Shown: positions 39,091 to 49,308 of the stretch, in pieces | Layout: each line of letters begins with the position of its first letter | How positions within the stretch are numbered: the first letter of the stretch is position 1 | Origin: Symsagittifera roscoffensis | Lineage: Eukaryota > Xenacoelomorpha > Acoela > Convolutidae | Assembly (NCBI RefSeq): GCF_963678635.1 | Contig: NC_087069.1 | Location: 5,627,472 to 5,691,471, forward strand | Direction: 5' to 3' | DNA: 64,000 bases | Position numbers and translations under genes: made by a program | Notes under the pieces: model-generated | What the model was told of the DNA's origin: nothing | Databases searched by the model: none | The model's input: only the letters and a program-made list of their open reading frames with translations

Positions 39091-39995
39091 TGTAACATTC
39101 GTCTACTGCAGTCACACATGAGGCTTAAGAAAAATAGGCCCTATAACTATTGGCTCAAGAGTCAGGGACACTATCTCTTGTGTTTTTCCACCTCAAATCA
39201 GTCGGAGCCAATTCGGTTCGCCTGTGACACGAGACCACGACCCGTTACAGCTTAAAGGCTACTACTAAAATATCCCCCCCACTCTAGAATTAATAACGTC
39301 CCCATACTCAGGTCTCTAGATACCCAAAATACATGAACGTCGTTAAAAACCGGGTCGGAACAATCCGTTAAGTTACTTTTTATTAGACAGTGGAACTTTG
39401 ATCCATTTCAGATGGATCAACCTAAAACTCGCCTTACCTCAACATAACAATTATAAAACACACTCTAGAAATTTAAATTAGTACTCACATTGTAGCACGC
39501 TCAAGAATCAGGAAGTAAATAAGTCGGTGTGCAACTCAAGAATCAAAAAAATAACTAAAATGAGTTTAATGTTTGTCAGTTTTAATAACAAGAACAAGTT
39601 TGTACTCTAGAATGTCAGTTCTCGTGAACCATTGGGACACTCTAGCTGTCCACCTTTCCACCGAAGGTTCACTCTAGTCCAGTTTAGAATAATACTCCAA
39701 TCACAACAATCCAGTTCGTGGGGATGCGCTCGTCTCTCTTCTAGATGGGACAGCTCTACTCTAGATTATTATCGCTACTGAAATTGCGAATAGCAATTTC
39801 CCACTGATTTTTCTAGCAACTTTCCCGCGATTGTCACTCGATTGTTCTGACTTCTCTTTTCTGATTTTCAGTTATCGCGAGAAAATCGTGCATGACAGGT
39901 TCCATTCGAAATTTTAAAAATTTAAATTTCACTCCAAAATCAAGTGTTTTTTGCTTCTCTCAAGGTCAAACTTCCAAATATGACCGACTGGCACA
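39091..39995 (-). repeat. 3' LTR of element 2 (905 bp)
   Basis: In the element sense it opens TGTGCCAGTCGGTC and closes ATGTTACA. It is almost identical to 61133-62036. It contains AATAAA (element sense) at 39379-39384. Hexamers CTCWAG on the + strand (CTWGAG in element sense) occur about twelve times, nearly all in one orientation. Confidence 0.96.
39379..39384 (-). terminator. Polyadenylation signal in element 2 3' LTR
   Basis: AATAAA in the element sense, in the same context as in element 1; the 5' LTR copy is at 61420-61425. Confidence 0.6.
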
Positions 39996-40009
39996 TACTC
40001 CCCGGACTC
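39996..40009 (-). promoter_or_regulatory. Polypurine tract of element 2
   Basis: Element-sense GAGTCCGGGGAGTA touching the TG of the 3' LTR, the same as in element 1. A 13-base part also occurs inside element 1 pol (4452-4464) and in altered form in element 2 pol. Confidence 0.6.
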
Positions 40010-40423
40010 GAGATCGATGTCCTCATCGCGTGCTGTCTTCTGCCAGTGAGTCACAGAAAACCGAGTGTTACTCAAGATACAGTGCCAGTGGTCATTTACA
40101 GAAGTTTGCAGCAGACTTAAGCTTATCTACACCCCAAAATTCACAGCCATGTAAAATTTTCACACTATCGCTAAACAGCAATCAAAATCTGCACACACCT
40201 GCACCCTTGAATTTTCGCTTTCCAAGCCAATCATTTGAAATTTCTTTTGTCCTATTCAATTAGGAAATTGTCATGCAGCATTTTGATTTATTTAGTAAAT
40301 ATAGTATATTAATAACAATATTTGCTTTGTTAAAATTTCTTTTTCGTGAATCCAAGTTTCACCCGGATCCACGCTCAAGCCCCCTTTCCCTCTCAAGACT
40401 CAAGATCCATTCGAGCCACTTAC

Positions 40424-41635
40424 TCATCTCGCACCCTTCGCCTTGGAGGTACTGCACCCTGAAGTACTAGATACGGCAAACTGTCTCAACAGTTCCTCTT
40501 CATCATCGTAGCTAATCTTAATCTCCTCCCAAGCCTTCAGCTGTTCGTAGGATCGCATCCATTCTCTTTGCTCTTGCAACCTCTTTGCCTGGTTGGGTAG
40601 TGCCTTCACCCTAGATTCCCGGTTCAAACAAAAGGAGTTGTGCAGGCTCAAGCTCACGTTCTTCGCCAGGTCCTCCTCTAGTATCGATTCCCTCGCCTTG
40701 GTATTGTCTCTAGACATTTTACCCACTCTCTTCCATCCTGTCGTGATTGCATTACGATGGGTTAACAGGGGTCTCTTGAAAGCTTCCGGCCCAATCTCGG
40801 TCTGGAACTGTCGATACTCCTTTTGATGTTTTCTCATGTGATCTTTCGTTGTCATGTACAACCAAGACGTCAGCGTCGCCCGAAACCATGGGAAGTACCT
40901 CAAACGGCTCCAGACATGTCTGACTTCCGTTGGTATGGCGAATACCTTGCACGCAGTCTCAAACAACTCGAGTCTCCTACTGTAGTCTATCGCGTATATT
41001 GACTCAGCCGTTGGCGTCCCCGCTTCCCGATACTTCGTTATATTCTCTTCTATCCATCTCAGAGCCAACATCGTACTCACTACCAAGAGCGTCACCTTCT
41101 GTCGGTGATCCGGTAGTCCGATCGACCGGATTTCTTCCATATCCCACACCAGGCAAAGGTTCTTGTGATCTGGATACCACACCGTTTGCGCCAAACAGTG
41201 GCATGGGCATTCTCCATGGTTGATCTCAATGCTCCTGAGGTTACGCTCCCCCGAGGCTTCCAAGAGAGGCTCAAGCTCCATCATTTTCTCATGCATCGTG
41301 TCGTTATCTTCCAGGTTTGGAGCACTTCCCACAGGTTTTCCGATCACGTTTTGTCTCTCGTGATCGCTTGTGTTCTCTCTCTCCAACTTCAAAAGTTCTT
41401 CTCCCCAGATTTCACTCAAGTCATCTCTCAATTCTTTTGGTACTGTCCCTCTGATTTTTCTCAACAACTTGTGCGAGTGATGCGATATCCTAGCCAACCT
41501 CACGCACTTGGGCACTGAGAAGGCCTTGTCCACCAGTACTCTCTGGCTGGATGCTTCCACCATCGCCATGTGCAGTGGGTAGTGACTTCCGCACAAGTTG
41601 GCCATCATTGACCCTATCAGGGATTTTGCGTTCAA
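40424..41635 (-). pseudogene. ORF3 of element 2, C-terminal 400 codons after frameshift
   Basis: This continues the 2,558-codon frame after a 1-nt deletion near 41640 (CTGCCA in element 1, CTCCA here). Together they would make about 2,961 residues. This part is helical and charged. It has HGECPCHCLAQ (a Cys/His cluster, about 41196-41228), a run of aromatic and basic residues (HVWSRLRYFPWFRATLTSWLYM) and a Ser-rich, basic end. I recognise no family. The same region exists in element 1 with about 20 residues missing near 16060 and, diverged, in element 3. It has no signal peptide or clear membrane span. Confidence 0.85.
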
Positions 41636-44600
41636 TGGAGGCCATAAGCTTCGCTCATGGGAAACCCCATTTCTGCCTCAAGACCAACTTTCCAGCTCCG
41701 GATGTGTTTTTGAGTCACCTGCAACACCCCAGGCCATGATTCTACGCTCAACGCCGTCATCCAATGGTGTTCAGACTCTAGTCTTTCCAATGACTGCAAA
41801 CTACCCATTCTCGAGAAAAATCCGAGAGCTGTCGCTATATTCACCGTGGTTCTGGCGTAACACTCCGCTACTATTTGCATTTCACTTCTCTCCCTTTCTG
41901 TGATGTCTTCGAACCAAGTGACCAGGTCTTCTTTTTGAAAGGACAGTATTCTGACGCATGAGCGTCCATCGCAGGTGTGTTCCCCGTTTCCACACGTTGA
42001 ATCCAGACAGCTACCCGGCTCCAATTTCTTCGCTGACCCGGGTTTGTTCGTCTTTTCGCTTGGCTCTTGCATCTGAGGTGAGATTAGCTTATGCAGCACA
42101 CTCAACTTTGCCAGATCTTCATCTTCCGTTGGTGCTAACCTCACTCGCTCGGTGGTTTCCTCGATCAGACTCGCGTGGGGATGTGGACACCAGGAGGGTC
42201 TTAGTAGCTTCCATACCACTCCCAAGTTCGTGGTTAACAAGCCATTTCCATCGCCCATGTTCACTTCAACTCTCTTGTTTGAGCGCGGTATGCTTACCAC
42301 CTCTGGTGTTTTCTCAAGAATCAGGCCCAGGCTCGGCCCCTCTTTTTCCACCGCGTCTATTTCCATTATTCTTTCTGTCCAAAACTTCAGTAGCTCCGCT
42401 ACCTCATGGTTTCTGTGGGCGCCTCCAGTTTCCGAGTCTAAGAAGGGGTTGTAGGCTATTCCCATCACTCCTGACACGTATTGGTATTCCCCCTTCTCGC
42501 TGGGTCTCGAGTACTGCTCTGACGAGGCCAGGTTACGGTGAACATCATGCTCTTCTTCGAACTTCTTATTATAAAATCTCCGTACCTCGTCCAGCTTTCT
42601 GTGGTTCTCTAGGGACAGTCTGGAACCATCTTCTTTTTCTATACCAGTACTCTGATACACGTTTAAGATGATCGTTGAGACTCTTTTTTCCACGGTTTTA
42701 CTTCTGCTTGCTCTCTGGTGGCATGCCAAGATGGTACTATCAGACATCATTGACATTATCCATCTCAAGAAACATGTGGCATCCTTCCTCCTAGCCAGGC
42801 TCAAGCCTGAATTGTCCCTAGCCACGTGTTGCATCAATGCTTGATACACATCTAGCTTTTTGCTTCCCAACTTCAGTCTATCATACGAGGTCAATGTCTC
42901 CAATTCTATTCCCACCAGACTCCAGGTGAACATTAATTGTCCTGCAGTTCTAACGAAGGGATTCGCCATTAATGGTGGTGCTGATGAGGATGTCCTCATT
43001 GCCTCTTCAAAATGATCCTTCAACAAGTTCTGCCAGGACCTCTTCAGCTGATTCGCCACTTCTATTTTATTAACCTCGGCCTTTTGCTGGGTGGCCCAAT
43101 TGCGTCGCTTGCGAGCTACTCCACTGTCCAATTTCTTCAAGCAGTCCTCCATTTCCTTCAATGTCTCGAGGGCCACCCACCACGTCCGGGAGGTGTTCCT
43201 CGTCTTGTTCCTCTCCAATGGGTCACTTGTCACTCGCTTGCTCGTGGCCTGGTGTGCCTTCGAGATCCATTCTTTGCTGACATCTACTTCCCATGTCTGT
43301 CCGTTCGTTGAACTTCTCTTCACGTTTATCTTCTGAGGCTTGAAGTCTTCCTCCGATGTCGAACTGGTGGAAACCTCTATTTCCCTCTCTACTTCAAGTG
43401 GTCTTCTGAGCTCCGAGCTGCTCTTGTATGCCGCCGTCTTGCATCGAGCCAAAACCATGGGCGCCGTCTCTCTCAAGTTTCCTTCCGAAACAGCATCCAC
43501 TGAAGGACTACCCAATCCCTCCAATTCTCTCTTCCTCTTGCGAGTCTTCACATCTCTGCTTGAGGGTGTTGTGGCTATCATCACTGATTCGACCTCTCTG
43601 TCTACCTCCAATCTTTCCAACTCTTGCCTCCCCCCTGCTCGAGCCTTAAGGATATTAGTACTTTTAATCATATTACTAGTCCCAACCTTATCCCTTTTTA
43701 TATCATTAACTATTTTATCTACAGTTTTTTGTTTCAGAGTAGAGCTGTCCTCACATTTTTCTTCTCTAGTCTTCGATCGTGAATTCCTCAGCTCTACCAG
43801 CTTGCTCAGCAGCTCTTTTCTCGCCTTCTCATCCAGGCCCGTTCCTATCAGAAGCGGTTCTCCAAATCTTACGACTGTGTCCCACAGTTCCTCCTTGAAC
43901 TTGTCCAGCGTCGTCTCGCTGCCCACTTCTTGATTGAATTCTTCCAGGAACTCCTGCCAAGCATCGTTCTTCAGAGACCCCAGGAATATGTCCCTGTTCC
44001 CTTCGAAAGTGTTACTTTCCCTTTCCTCCGAGCTCAAGAGTATCATCCCCATATTGAAGGTCTCATTTGCCAATGGCAATTCTAGATTCTTCCCGGGGGA
44101 CGGATTCAGAGGTGGGGTGGCAGTATTTGCCCAATTCTCCTCGCTCAAGTCTTTCAACAGCTCTTGAGTGGTGAGCTCCTCCCCTGATGGCCCTGGTTCA
44201 GGTGTATTCCCCACTTCCATGTCTTCACCGGCTTCACTGAGAGTTTCATCCATACTCTCTTCTTCTGACTCATCTCTCCTTCTCTCGAGAATTTTCTTAA
44301 ACCGGTCCTCGACGGGTCCACTCCTCTTGTCTCCAGGCGTGTCCACTGACAGTGGTGATGGTGTCGTAGGGTCCAATTTCTTGTACTCCGTCAGGGCTAC
44401 GTGCAGTTGACCTGCTGCATCTAGTTCTTTTCCCTCCTGTCTCACTTCCACCTGTTCTAAGCCATAGGGTGCCCTGTATTTTCTCGTTGCAAATTTCATG
44501 TCGTCCACCAATGCGACGTGCCCCTCCATCACGATCATCCTGCCATCATCCCATATGGGTAGCATGTTCTCAAGTCCCTCCTGCTCAAGAGCTCTCAAGA

Positions 44601-47600
44601 CCTTTCGCACCTCATATCCGGGGGGCTGCGAACCTCTCATCTTTTTCGCTCGCGTCGTCCACGAATTTAACTTCGCCTCGCTAGTATGGAAGTAGACCGC
44701 CGCCGTGTAGCCGATGAACAGGGGGTCCCAGCCATAAGTGAAATCCTTCTGCATTTCCTCCGTCGTCATCCTCGCCATTATGGAGGGAACTACCAAGGGA
44801 CTGTTCATTCCTAAGGTCATCCTCCTGACTATTGGGAACTCAGGCATGGTGGCTGGGAGGATTTTTTTCTCCATTATGGTTTCCAGCTCCCTCTTCACCA
44901 GTGCAAAGCACTCCTTCCAGGCAGGAATTCTCAAGTTTTCTCGTCCGTCTGCCGTCAATGGGTTCAAGTTCCAGAATTTGGGATACATTTCGATGAGACC
45001 CTCTCGCTTGCCTCCCATTCTACATTGCATTTGCCCCCGGAAGTTGTACACTATTAGTTCGGCATCTTTCACCTTTCCAAAGAGCACCGTGTTGCTCATT
45101 CGCTCTCTGAGCACCTCCTGCTGACACCAATTTAACGCCGTCCCATCCAGTATACTGATAAGACTCAAGTGCGTTACAGAGTGACGATACGTTGTCACCA
45201 GGGGGTCTGGGAACGCGTACGTCACTGCTGGACCATAAATGCAGGTCACCACCTCCTCTAGGCCCTGGATTATCCCCATTGGGTCCGACCTCATTGCCAG
45301 GCAAAGGTCCGTCAGCAGAGGCATCCCTCTATTCGTCTTCTTCCATTCTTCTCTCGAGGTTGGATTCTCATCTTCACCCGTCATGTGCCGAGTCTGCATC
45401 ATGAGGTATTGCACTAACAACGTCTTCAACCCTGCGGCACACTTGTAGGAGCTGGTTTCAATGCTCGAGTGGACTCTCCCCATAGACAGAGGCTCTCCAT
45501 ATTCCATTAATCGATGAAACGACACCAATTCCCCATGGGTTAAGAGTAATAGTGCCAGGTACCCATCGACTCGAAGTGTCTCCACTCCTCGACTAAACAT
45601 GTATGCTGGGCCCATGTTGAACAAGTATCTGGGGTAAACCAAATACAAAGCCAAGAGCAGACTGATGGGCATGCCCAGTATCTCCTGCACGAAGGCTCCA
45701 AAGATAGTCGCCGTGGTGCCGAACATTCCTGCCATGAATTCCTTCTCCCAGCAAGGACTCAAGAACTTGAGAACCTCATAATCCCTCCTAGTCCTCAATT
45801 CACCCTTGGCGTGCTCTCTCCAGAACCCTCCAATCGTCACTTCATTGGCGGCCGAGACAAATCTAGCCACCGTCATGTCTTTTGTTTCGGCCAGCTCCAG
45901 TTGTTTCTCCAGAAAACTCCAGACTTGTTTCACGAGGGGTGGTGCTTCCTCCCTCGTCTTGTTCGTGGCGTTCTCCAGCCTTGGTGTCAAAAATGGCCAC
46001 CAGCCATTCTCTTGAGTCAATCGATATTTCATCGATTCCAATTGCTTCTCCGTCTCGGCCACATTTCTTCTCTCGTTACTGGGACCTCTAGACCTGCTGG
46101 TGGAGTTTGTGATCTTCACGTCCATACTCCGAAACCACAAACTGGCCGTCAATTGGCTTATCGCCGGGTGATCGTCTCTGATGACTGGGCTGAACTTGAG
46201 TTGCCTGGCAAAGTTCGATATCTCTAGCAAGAGCACCTCATCTAATACGATCAGGATGTCGGCTAGTCCATAAAAGCCCCTCAGTGCATGAGATATGTCC
46301 GCCCATGCCGCCGCCAATTCTGACTTGCGAAGCCTCAGGTTCGATGGCTCCAACTCCCGATTGGGGGCTGCCATTAGAATCCGCCATTCATTCCCTTCTG
46401 CTATCAGGATCAAGACCGCGTACACGAATTGTAGGGCGGGTGGCATATTCGCGTATCCAGGGGATGTGGTAAACACCACCTTCGTCTTGGACCCAAATCT
46501 CGAGACAACATTCTCTTGCACTTCATTCATCGCCGCAAACAACGCCTGAATGGCTTCCCATATCTTCCTCGATGGCGGATTTTCATCGCCCTTCAGTTGC
46601 TCAAGAAGTCCCACCGCGTGCAGGTGATCATTCATTCCTGCAAACAATAGCAGCTTAGGTTCACAGGGCATCTCCGACTTTATTGCCACCACCAGAGTTA
46701 ACATCTGATTTAATTCAGCTCCTGGCAAAGAGTATATCAGAGTCTCCGGCCAGAACAACTTGGGAGACGTTCCTTCGAAGTCCGACCCCGCCACAATGAC
46801 TACTCTCGCAGCAGCTGGATCTGCTCTTTCATAAACTGCCAGGGTTTTGGCCAGCTGGGTGCTGCCACAGGGCTTCCCGTACCTGGGATCTTCCGCCAAT
46901 TTCGAGCCTTCGTAAGCGGCATCCGGCAATTCCATCGACCCTGGATTGAGTAGTTTGTCTACCACTTTCAACTGTGCCGGGGTCGCCAACCTGATCCTGG
47001 CGATGTTCGTTCGGTGCTTGGGAGGTTCTGCTATAAGTCCAGGACTCCCCAGCAGCTTGAGAGGTCGGTAATTAATGGGTCCCATGATCGCTTTTGTGGG
47101 AATTCCAGTCAGGTCTGCGGTCTCCATCAATTTCGTTCTCGAGAAGTGCGCCTCATGAGCTTTCAACCAGTCCACGCAATGATGTCTATTCAAATCCTCG
47201 TGCGACACTCGTTCAATCCCCAGGGTTTCCGCCAATTCTCGCCTGCATTCCAAACTCTCTAGGTCCAGTTCTTTCACCCTCTCAGGATACCTCAAGCGAG
47301 CGGTCCCTATAGACCTCTTTTCCCGCTTGTTCTCTGCCACTACCACTGAGGATATCGCCGAGCCTGGAGGTGTTGATGACGTCACCTCCTCAGACTTCAT
47401 TGGCGTGGCACTCTGCAATCGGGTCTGGTGGCTCCTCGAACCGTCTCTAGTGTCAACTCTCGTTCCCAAGCGACCAGACAAGGCCCTTGAGGCAAGGAAT
47501 GGTGGGTTCGGAGGTGGTCCTAATGTGAATTGGGCTGTCTCTAGCAGATCCGACTCTAGCGTGTTTATGTGTTCCTGAAAGACGTCGTTCAGCCACTCCG

Positions 47601-49308
47601 CTCCCCTTGGCCTATCGAAATGGATTCCATCATTGGAGGTGTCTTCAGGGAATCCCTTTTTCTCCATGCGCTCCGCTACGTCCAACAGTCTGACAGGAAG
47701 CACACTCTTCCGGTGTATGTCTCGGATCACCTTGTTTAGGTTCCGCACCTTCTCGTTCATCTCCAAGGCGTGCTGATCAAACATCATGTTGTAGGGGACC
47801 GTACATACCGTCAGCAGGATGGGGTCCATCTGGATCCTCAGCTCCTCAAGAAGGCAGCTCATCTTGTCGTACAGCCTCGTTATTTTCCTCGCTTCTCCCC
47901 TTGACACATCGTTAGTCCCGATCATCAGGGTCACCATGTATACTTTAGTCATCCCTAGCATGTCCAGGGTTGCCAACATCTGTGGCGTGGCAGCTCCAGC
48001 GAAACTCAAGATTCCTGTCTGCCAATGCGACTGGATCCGGGTCAACACCCGCACCAGGCTGTCCCCTATGATTAGGTGAACTGCACCCTCTGGCACACGA
48101 GGTGGCGCGAGGTACTCCACCCAGGCTGCATCATGGAAGCAGTCCCTCCTGGCTCCCTGTTCCGCACTCCAATCCAGTCGATTGTGCCTGTGGTACCTCC
48201 CCTCTGTATTTTTCTTATAACTAGAGATCACGACGCTCCTGACCGGCTGTTCCCTCCAAGTTGGGGGAAGCTCCGGTCTTGCCGATCTTTCACGGTTTTT
48301 CTGCTGTAATTTCTCGCCTAGCTCTTTCAGGCGCGATGAGCCGCCACTCACCTGACTGTCGCTCGAGGTCGAGGTTGGGGTATATCCCGGCAGCACCACA
48401 TCCATTAGTGGACGTACAGGTTGTGTCTCTAGGCTACGCAAGGAAGGCGTTGCGTCATTCGGTATCCAGACTTCCAACCCTTCACTCATGTGTTCTCTGG
48501 CCTCGCGGTCAAGGTTGAGCCGTCCTCTTGCCCTGGGAGCTTCATCCACCTCCATGCGCGTCTCTGGCCTCGAGCTGGTCACCACTCGCTCCTTTGGCCT
48601 GGCTCCCTTCTGTGCGTCAAGCTCACGTTGTCGCTGTTCTATTCTCTCCAACTCCGACTTCAGTTGATCACGATTCGCGGCGTTCTCCCGCACCCTTAGT
48701 TCCTGCTGATGTTCAACTTTTAGCATCTCAAGTAACCTCAGAGTCTGATCTCGCTCGTTGACTGCCTGGTCTCTCTCCAGCTGAATCTTCTCCCGATCCA
48801 GCTTCGCCTGATCCCGATCGAGGTTCGCCTTGTTCCTTTCCTTCTGCGCCTTCTCGAGCTCTTTCTTTAGAACACCCAGATCCGGATATGCTTCGGTCGT
48901 CTGTTGCGCTCGCGTCATCGACGACACCCTACTCGAGCCCTGGCTTGTAGATCTTGCTGTTGGCCTAGCCGGTAGTGGGAACTCCCCTGCGCCATATTCA
49001 GTGTTGTTATTCAGGCCGGGATTCCTTGCCAAGTCAAAGCCCCTTACTCCTCCATCCACGTTCCAAGACAACCATCTGGTCTGTTCTTGGTTTGATATAC
49101 CCTCGGTGGTGTACCCGATCATCAAGACAGCCTCCGTTGCAGACTCCCTGCACTCACCCTGGTCTTCCAACTGGAGGATGGCATTCAGCATTACTGCCAT
49201 TCTCTCGTCTATCTGGGTATAGTCCAGGTCCCTCAGGCGTCTGTACAGCGCATCAAGAGTGGGCTTCTTCAGGGCCGCGGGCATGGAATTCCAGAATCGG
49301 TCTGCCAT
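41632..49308 (-). CDS. ORF3: giant accessory protein with coiled coil and SGNH/GDSL hydrolase (2,558 codons open)
   Basis: Start ATG at 49308 (MADRFWNSMPAALKK), 500 bp after pol and 210 bp after a conserved 3' splice site. Residues 143-235 form a charged coiled coil. Residues 405-585 are an SGNH hydrolase: HLIIGDSLVRV (nucleophile S417), SFAGAAT (G438), LMIGTNDVSR (N466) and DGIHFDRPRG (D560, H563) supply blocks I, II, III and V. Residues 833-1010 look like a second, degenerate SGNH fold. From 1015 on no known domain is seen. There is an acidic, Pro/Ser-rich disordered stretch (about 1620-1720), a Lys/Arg/Glu-rich part and a Cys cluster CLDSTCGNGEHTCDGRSC near 41975-42030. It sits in the env position, but has no signal peptide or transmembrane anchor. 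The frame ends early (AYGLH) from a 1-nt deletion; the rest is at 40424-41635. Confidence 0.9.
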   Translation of the reverse strand: MADRFWNSMPAALKKPTLDALYRRLRDLDYTQIDERMAVMLNAILQLEDQGECRESATEAVLMIGYTTEGISNQEQTRWLSWNVDGGVRGFDLARNPGLNNNTEYGAGEFPLPARPTARSTSQGSSRVSSMTRAQQTTEAYPDLGVLKKELEKAQKERNKANLDRDQAKLDREKIQLERDQAVNERDQTLRLLEMLKVEHQQELRVRENAANRDQLKSELERIEQRQRELDAQKGARPKERVVTSSRPETRMEVDEAPRARGRLNLDREAREHMSEGLEVWIPNDATPSLRSLETQPVRPLMDVVLPGYTPTSTSSDSQVSGGSSRLKELGEKLQQKNRERSARPELPPTWREQPVRSVVISSYKKNTEGRYHRHNRLDWSAEQGARRDCFHDAAWVEYLAPPRVPEGAVHLIIGDSLVRVLTRIQSHWQTGILSFAGAATPQMLATLDMLGMTKVYMVTLMIGTNDVSRGEARKITRLYDKMSCLLEELRIQMDPILLTVCTVPYNMMFDQHALEMNEKVRNLNKVIRDIHRKSVLPVRLLDVAERMEKKGFPEDTSNDGIHFDRPRGAEWLNDVFQEHINTLESDLLETAQFTLGPPPNPPFLASRALSGRLGTRVDTRDGSRSHQTRLQSATPMKSEEVTSSTPPGSAISSVVVAENKREKRSIGTARLRYPERVKELDLESLECRRELAETLGIERVSHEDLNRHHCVDWLKAHEAHFSRTKLMETADLTGIPTKAIMGPINYRPLKLLGSPGLIAEPPKHRTNIARIRLATPAQLKVVDKLLNPGSMELPDAAYEGSKLAEDPRYGKPCGSTQLAKTLAVYERADPAAARVVIVAGSDFEGTSPKLFWPETLIYSLPGAELNQMLTLVVAIKSEMPCEPKLLLFAGMNDHLHAVGLLEQLKGDENPPSRKIWEAIQALFAAMNEVQENVVSRFGSKTKVVFTTSPGYANMPPALQFVYAVLILIAEGNEWRILMAAPNRELEPSNLRLRKSELAAAWADISHALRGFYGLADILIVLDEVLLLEISNFARQLKFSPVIRDDHPAISQLTASLWFRSMDVKITNSTSRSRGPSNERRNVAETEKQLESMKYRLTQENGWWPFLTPRLENATNKTREEAPPLVKQVWSFLEKQLELAETKDMTVARFVSAANEVTIGGFWREHAKGELRTRRDYEVLKFLSPCWEKEFMAGMFGTTATIFGAFVQEILGMPISLLLALYLVYPRYLFNMGPAYMFSRGVETLRVDGYLALLLLTHGELVSFHRLMEYGEPLSMGRVHSSIETSSYKCAAGLKTLLVQYLMMQTRHMTGEDENPTSREEWKKTNRGMPLLTDLCLAMRSDPMGIIQGLEEVVTCIYGPAVTYAFPDPLVTTYRHSVTHLSLISILDGTALNWCQQEVLRERMSNTVLFGKVKDAELIVYNFRGQMQCRMGGKREGLIEMYPKFWNLNPLTADGRENLRIPAWKECFALVKRELETIMEKKILPATMPEFPIVRRMTLGMNSPLVVPSIMARMTTEEMQKDFTYGWDPLFIGYTAAVYFHTSEAKLNSWTTRAKKMRGSQPPGYEVRKVLRALEQEGLENMLPIWDDGRMIVMEGHVALVDDMKFATRKYRAPYGLEQVEVRQEGKELDAAGQLHVALTEYKKLDPTTPSPLSVDTPGDKRSGPVEDRFKKILERRRDESEEESMDETLSEAGEDMEVGNTPEPGPSGEELTTQELLKDLSEENWANTATPPLNPSPGKNLELPLANETFNMGMILLSSEERESNTFEGNRDIFLGSLKNDAWQEFLEEFNQEVGSETTLDKFKEELWDTVVRFGEPLLIGTGLDEKARKELLSKLVELRNSRSKTREEKCEDSSTLKQKTVDKIVNDIKRDKVGTSNMIKSTNILKARAGGRQELERLEVDREVESVMIATTPSSRDVKTRKRKRELEGLGSPSVDAVSEGNLRETAPMVLARCKTAAYKSSSELRRPLEVEREIEVSTSSTSEEDFKPQKINVKRSSTNGQTWEVDVSKEWISKAHQATSKRVTSDPLERNKTRNTSRTWWVALETLKEMEDCLKKLDSGVARKRRNWATQQKAEVNKIEVANQLKRSWQNLLKDHFEEAMRTSSSAPPLMANPFVRTAGQLMFTWSLVGIELETLTSYDRLKLGSKKLDVYQALMQHVARDNSGLSLARRKDATCFLRWIMSMMSDSTILACHQRASRSKTVEKRVSTIILNVYQSTGIEKEDGSRLSLENHRKLDEVRRFYNKKFEEEHDVHRNLASSEQYSRPSEKGEYQYVSGVMGIAYNPFLDSETGGAHRNHEVAELLKFWTERIMEIDAVEKEGPSLGLILEKTPEVVSIPRSNKRVEVNMGDGNGLLTTNLGVVWKLLRPSWCPHPHASLIEETTERVRLAPTEDEDLAKLSVLHKLISPQMQEPSEKTNKPGSAKKLEPGSCLDSTCGNGEHTCDGRSCVRILSFQKEDLVTWFEDITERERSEMQIVAECYARTTVNIATALGFFSRMGSLQSLERLESEHHWMTALSVESWPGVLQVTQKHIRSWKVGLEAEMGFPMSEAYGLH
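46260..46815 (-). other. Second SGNH-like domain within ORF3
   Basis: Residues 833-1010 of ORF3 follow SGNH topology: a beta strand with a turn (RVVIVAGSDFEG, where GDS is replaced by GSD), YSLPGAELNQM (block II-like Gly), LLLFAGMNDHLHA (block III GxND), KTKVVFTTSPG, ILMAAPNRE, and a final helix with ADISH (D-x-x-H). All are kept in element 1. The missing GDS suggests either loss of catalysis or a changed nucleophile. The fold is inferred from motif order only. Confidence 0.5.
47550..48095 (-). other. SGNH/GDSL hydrolase domain within ORF3
   Basis: Residues 405-585 of ORF3 carry all four catalytic blocks (G-D-S at 415-417, Gly 438, G-T-N-D at 464-467, D-G-I-H at 560-563). SGNH enzymes hydrolyse esters, often O-acetyl groups on sugars or lipids. 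A related esterase is known in ORF1 of CR1-type LINEs, and an SGNH fold is used by viral haemagglutinin-esterases. Substrate here is unknown. Confidence 0.88.

Noticed and set aside
39091-39995. Heat-shock elements suggested by TTCTAGAA-like sites in the LTR
   Set aside because: Most sites are CTCTAGA or CTCAAGA without the alternating nGAAn/nTTCn array needed.
40424-49308. ORF3 as a retroviral-type envelope protein
   Set aside because: It is in the env position, but no signal peptide, furin site, fusion peptide or membrane anchor was seen; an SGNH domain and coiled coil are.
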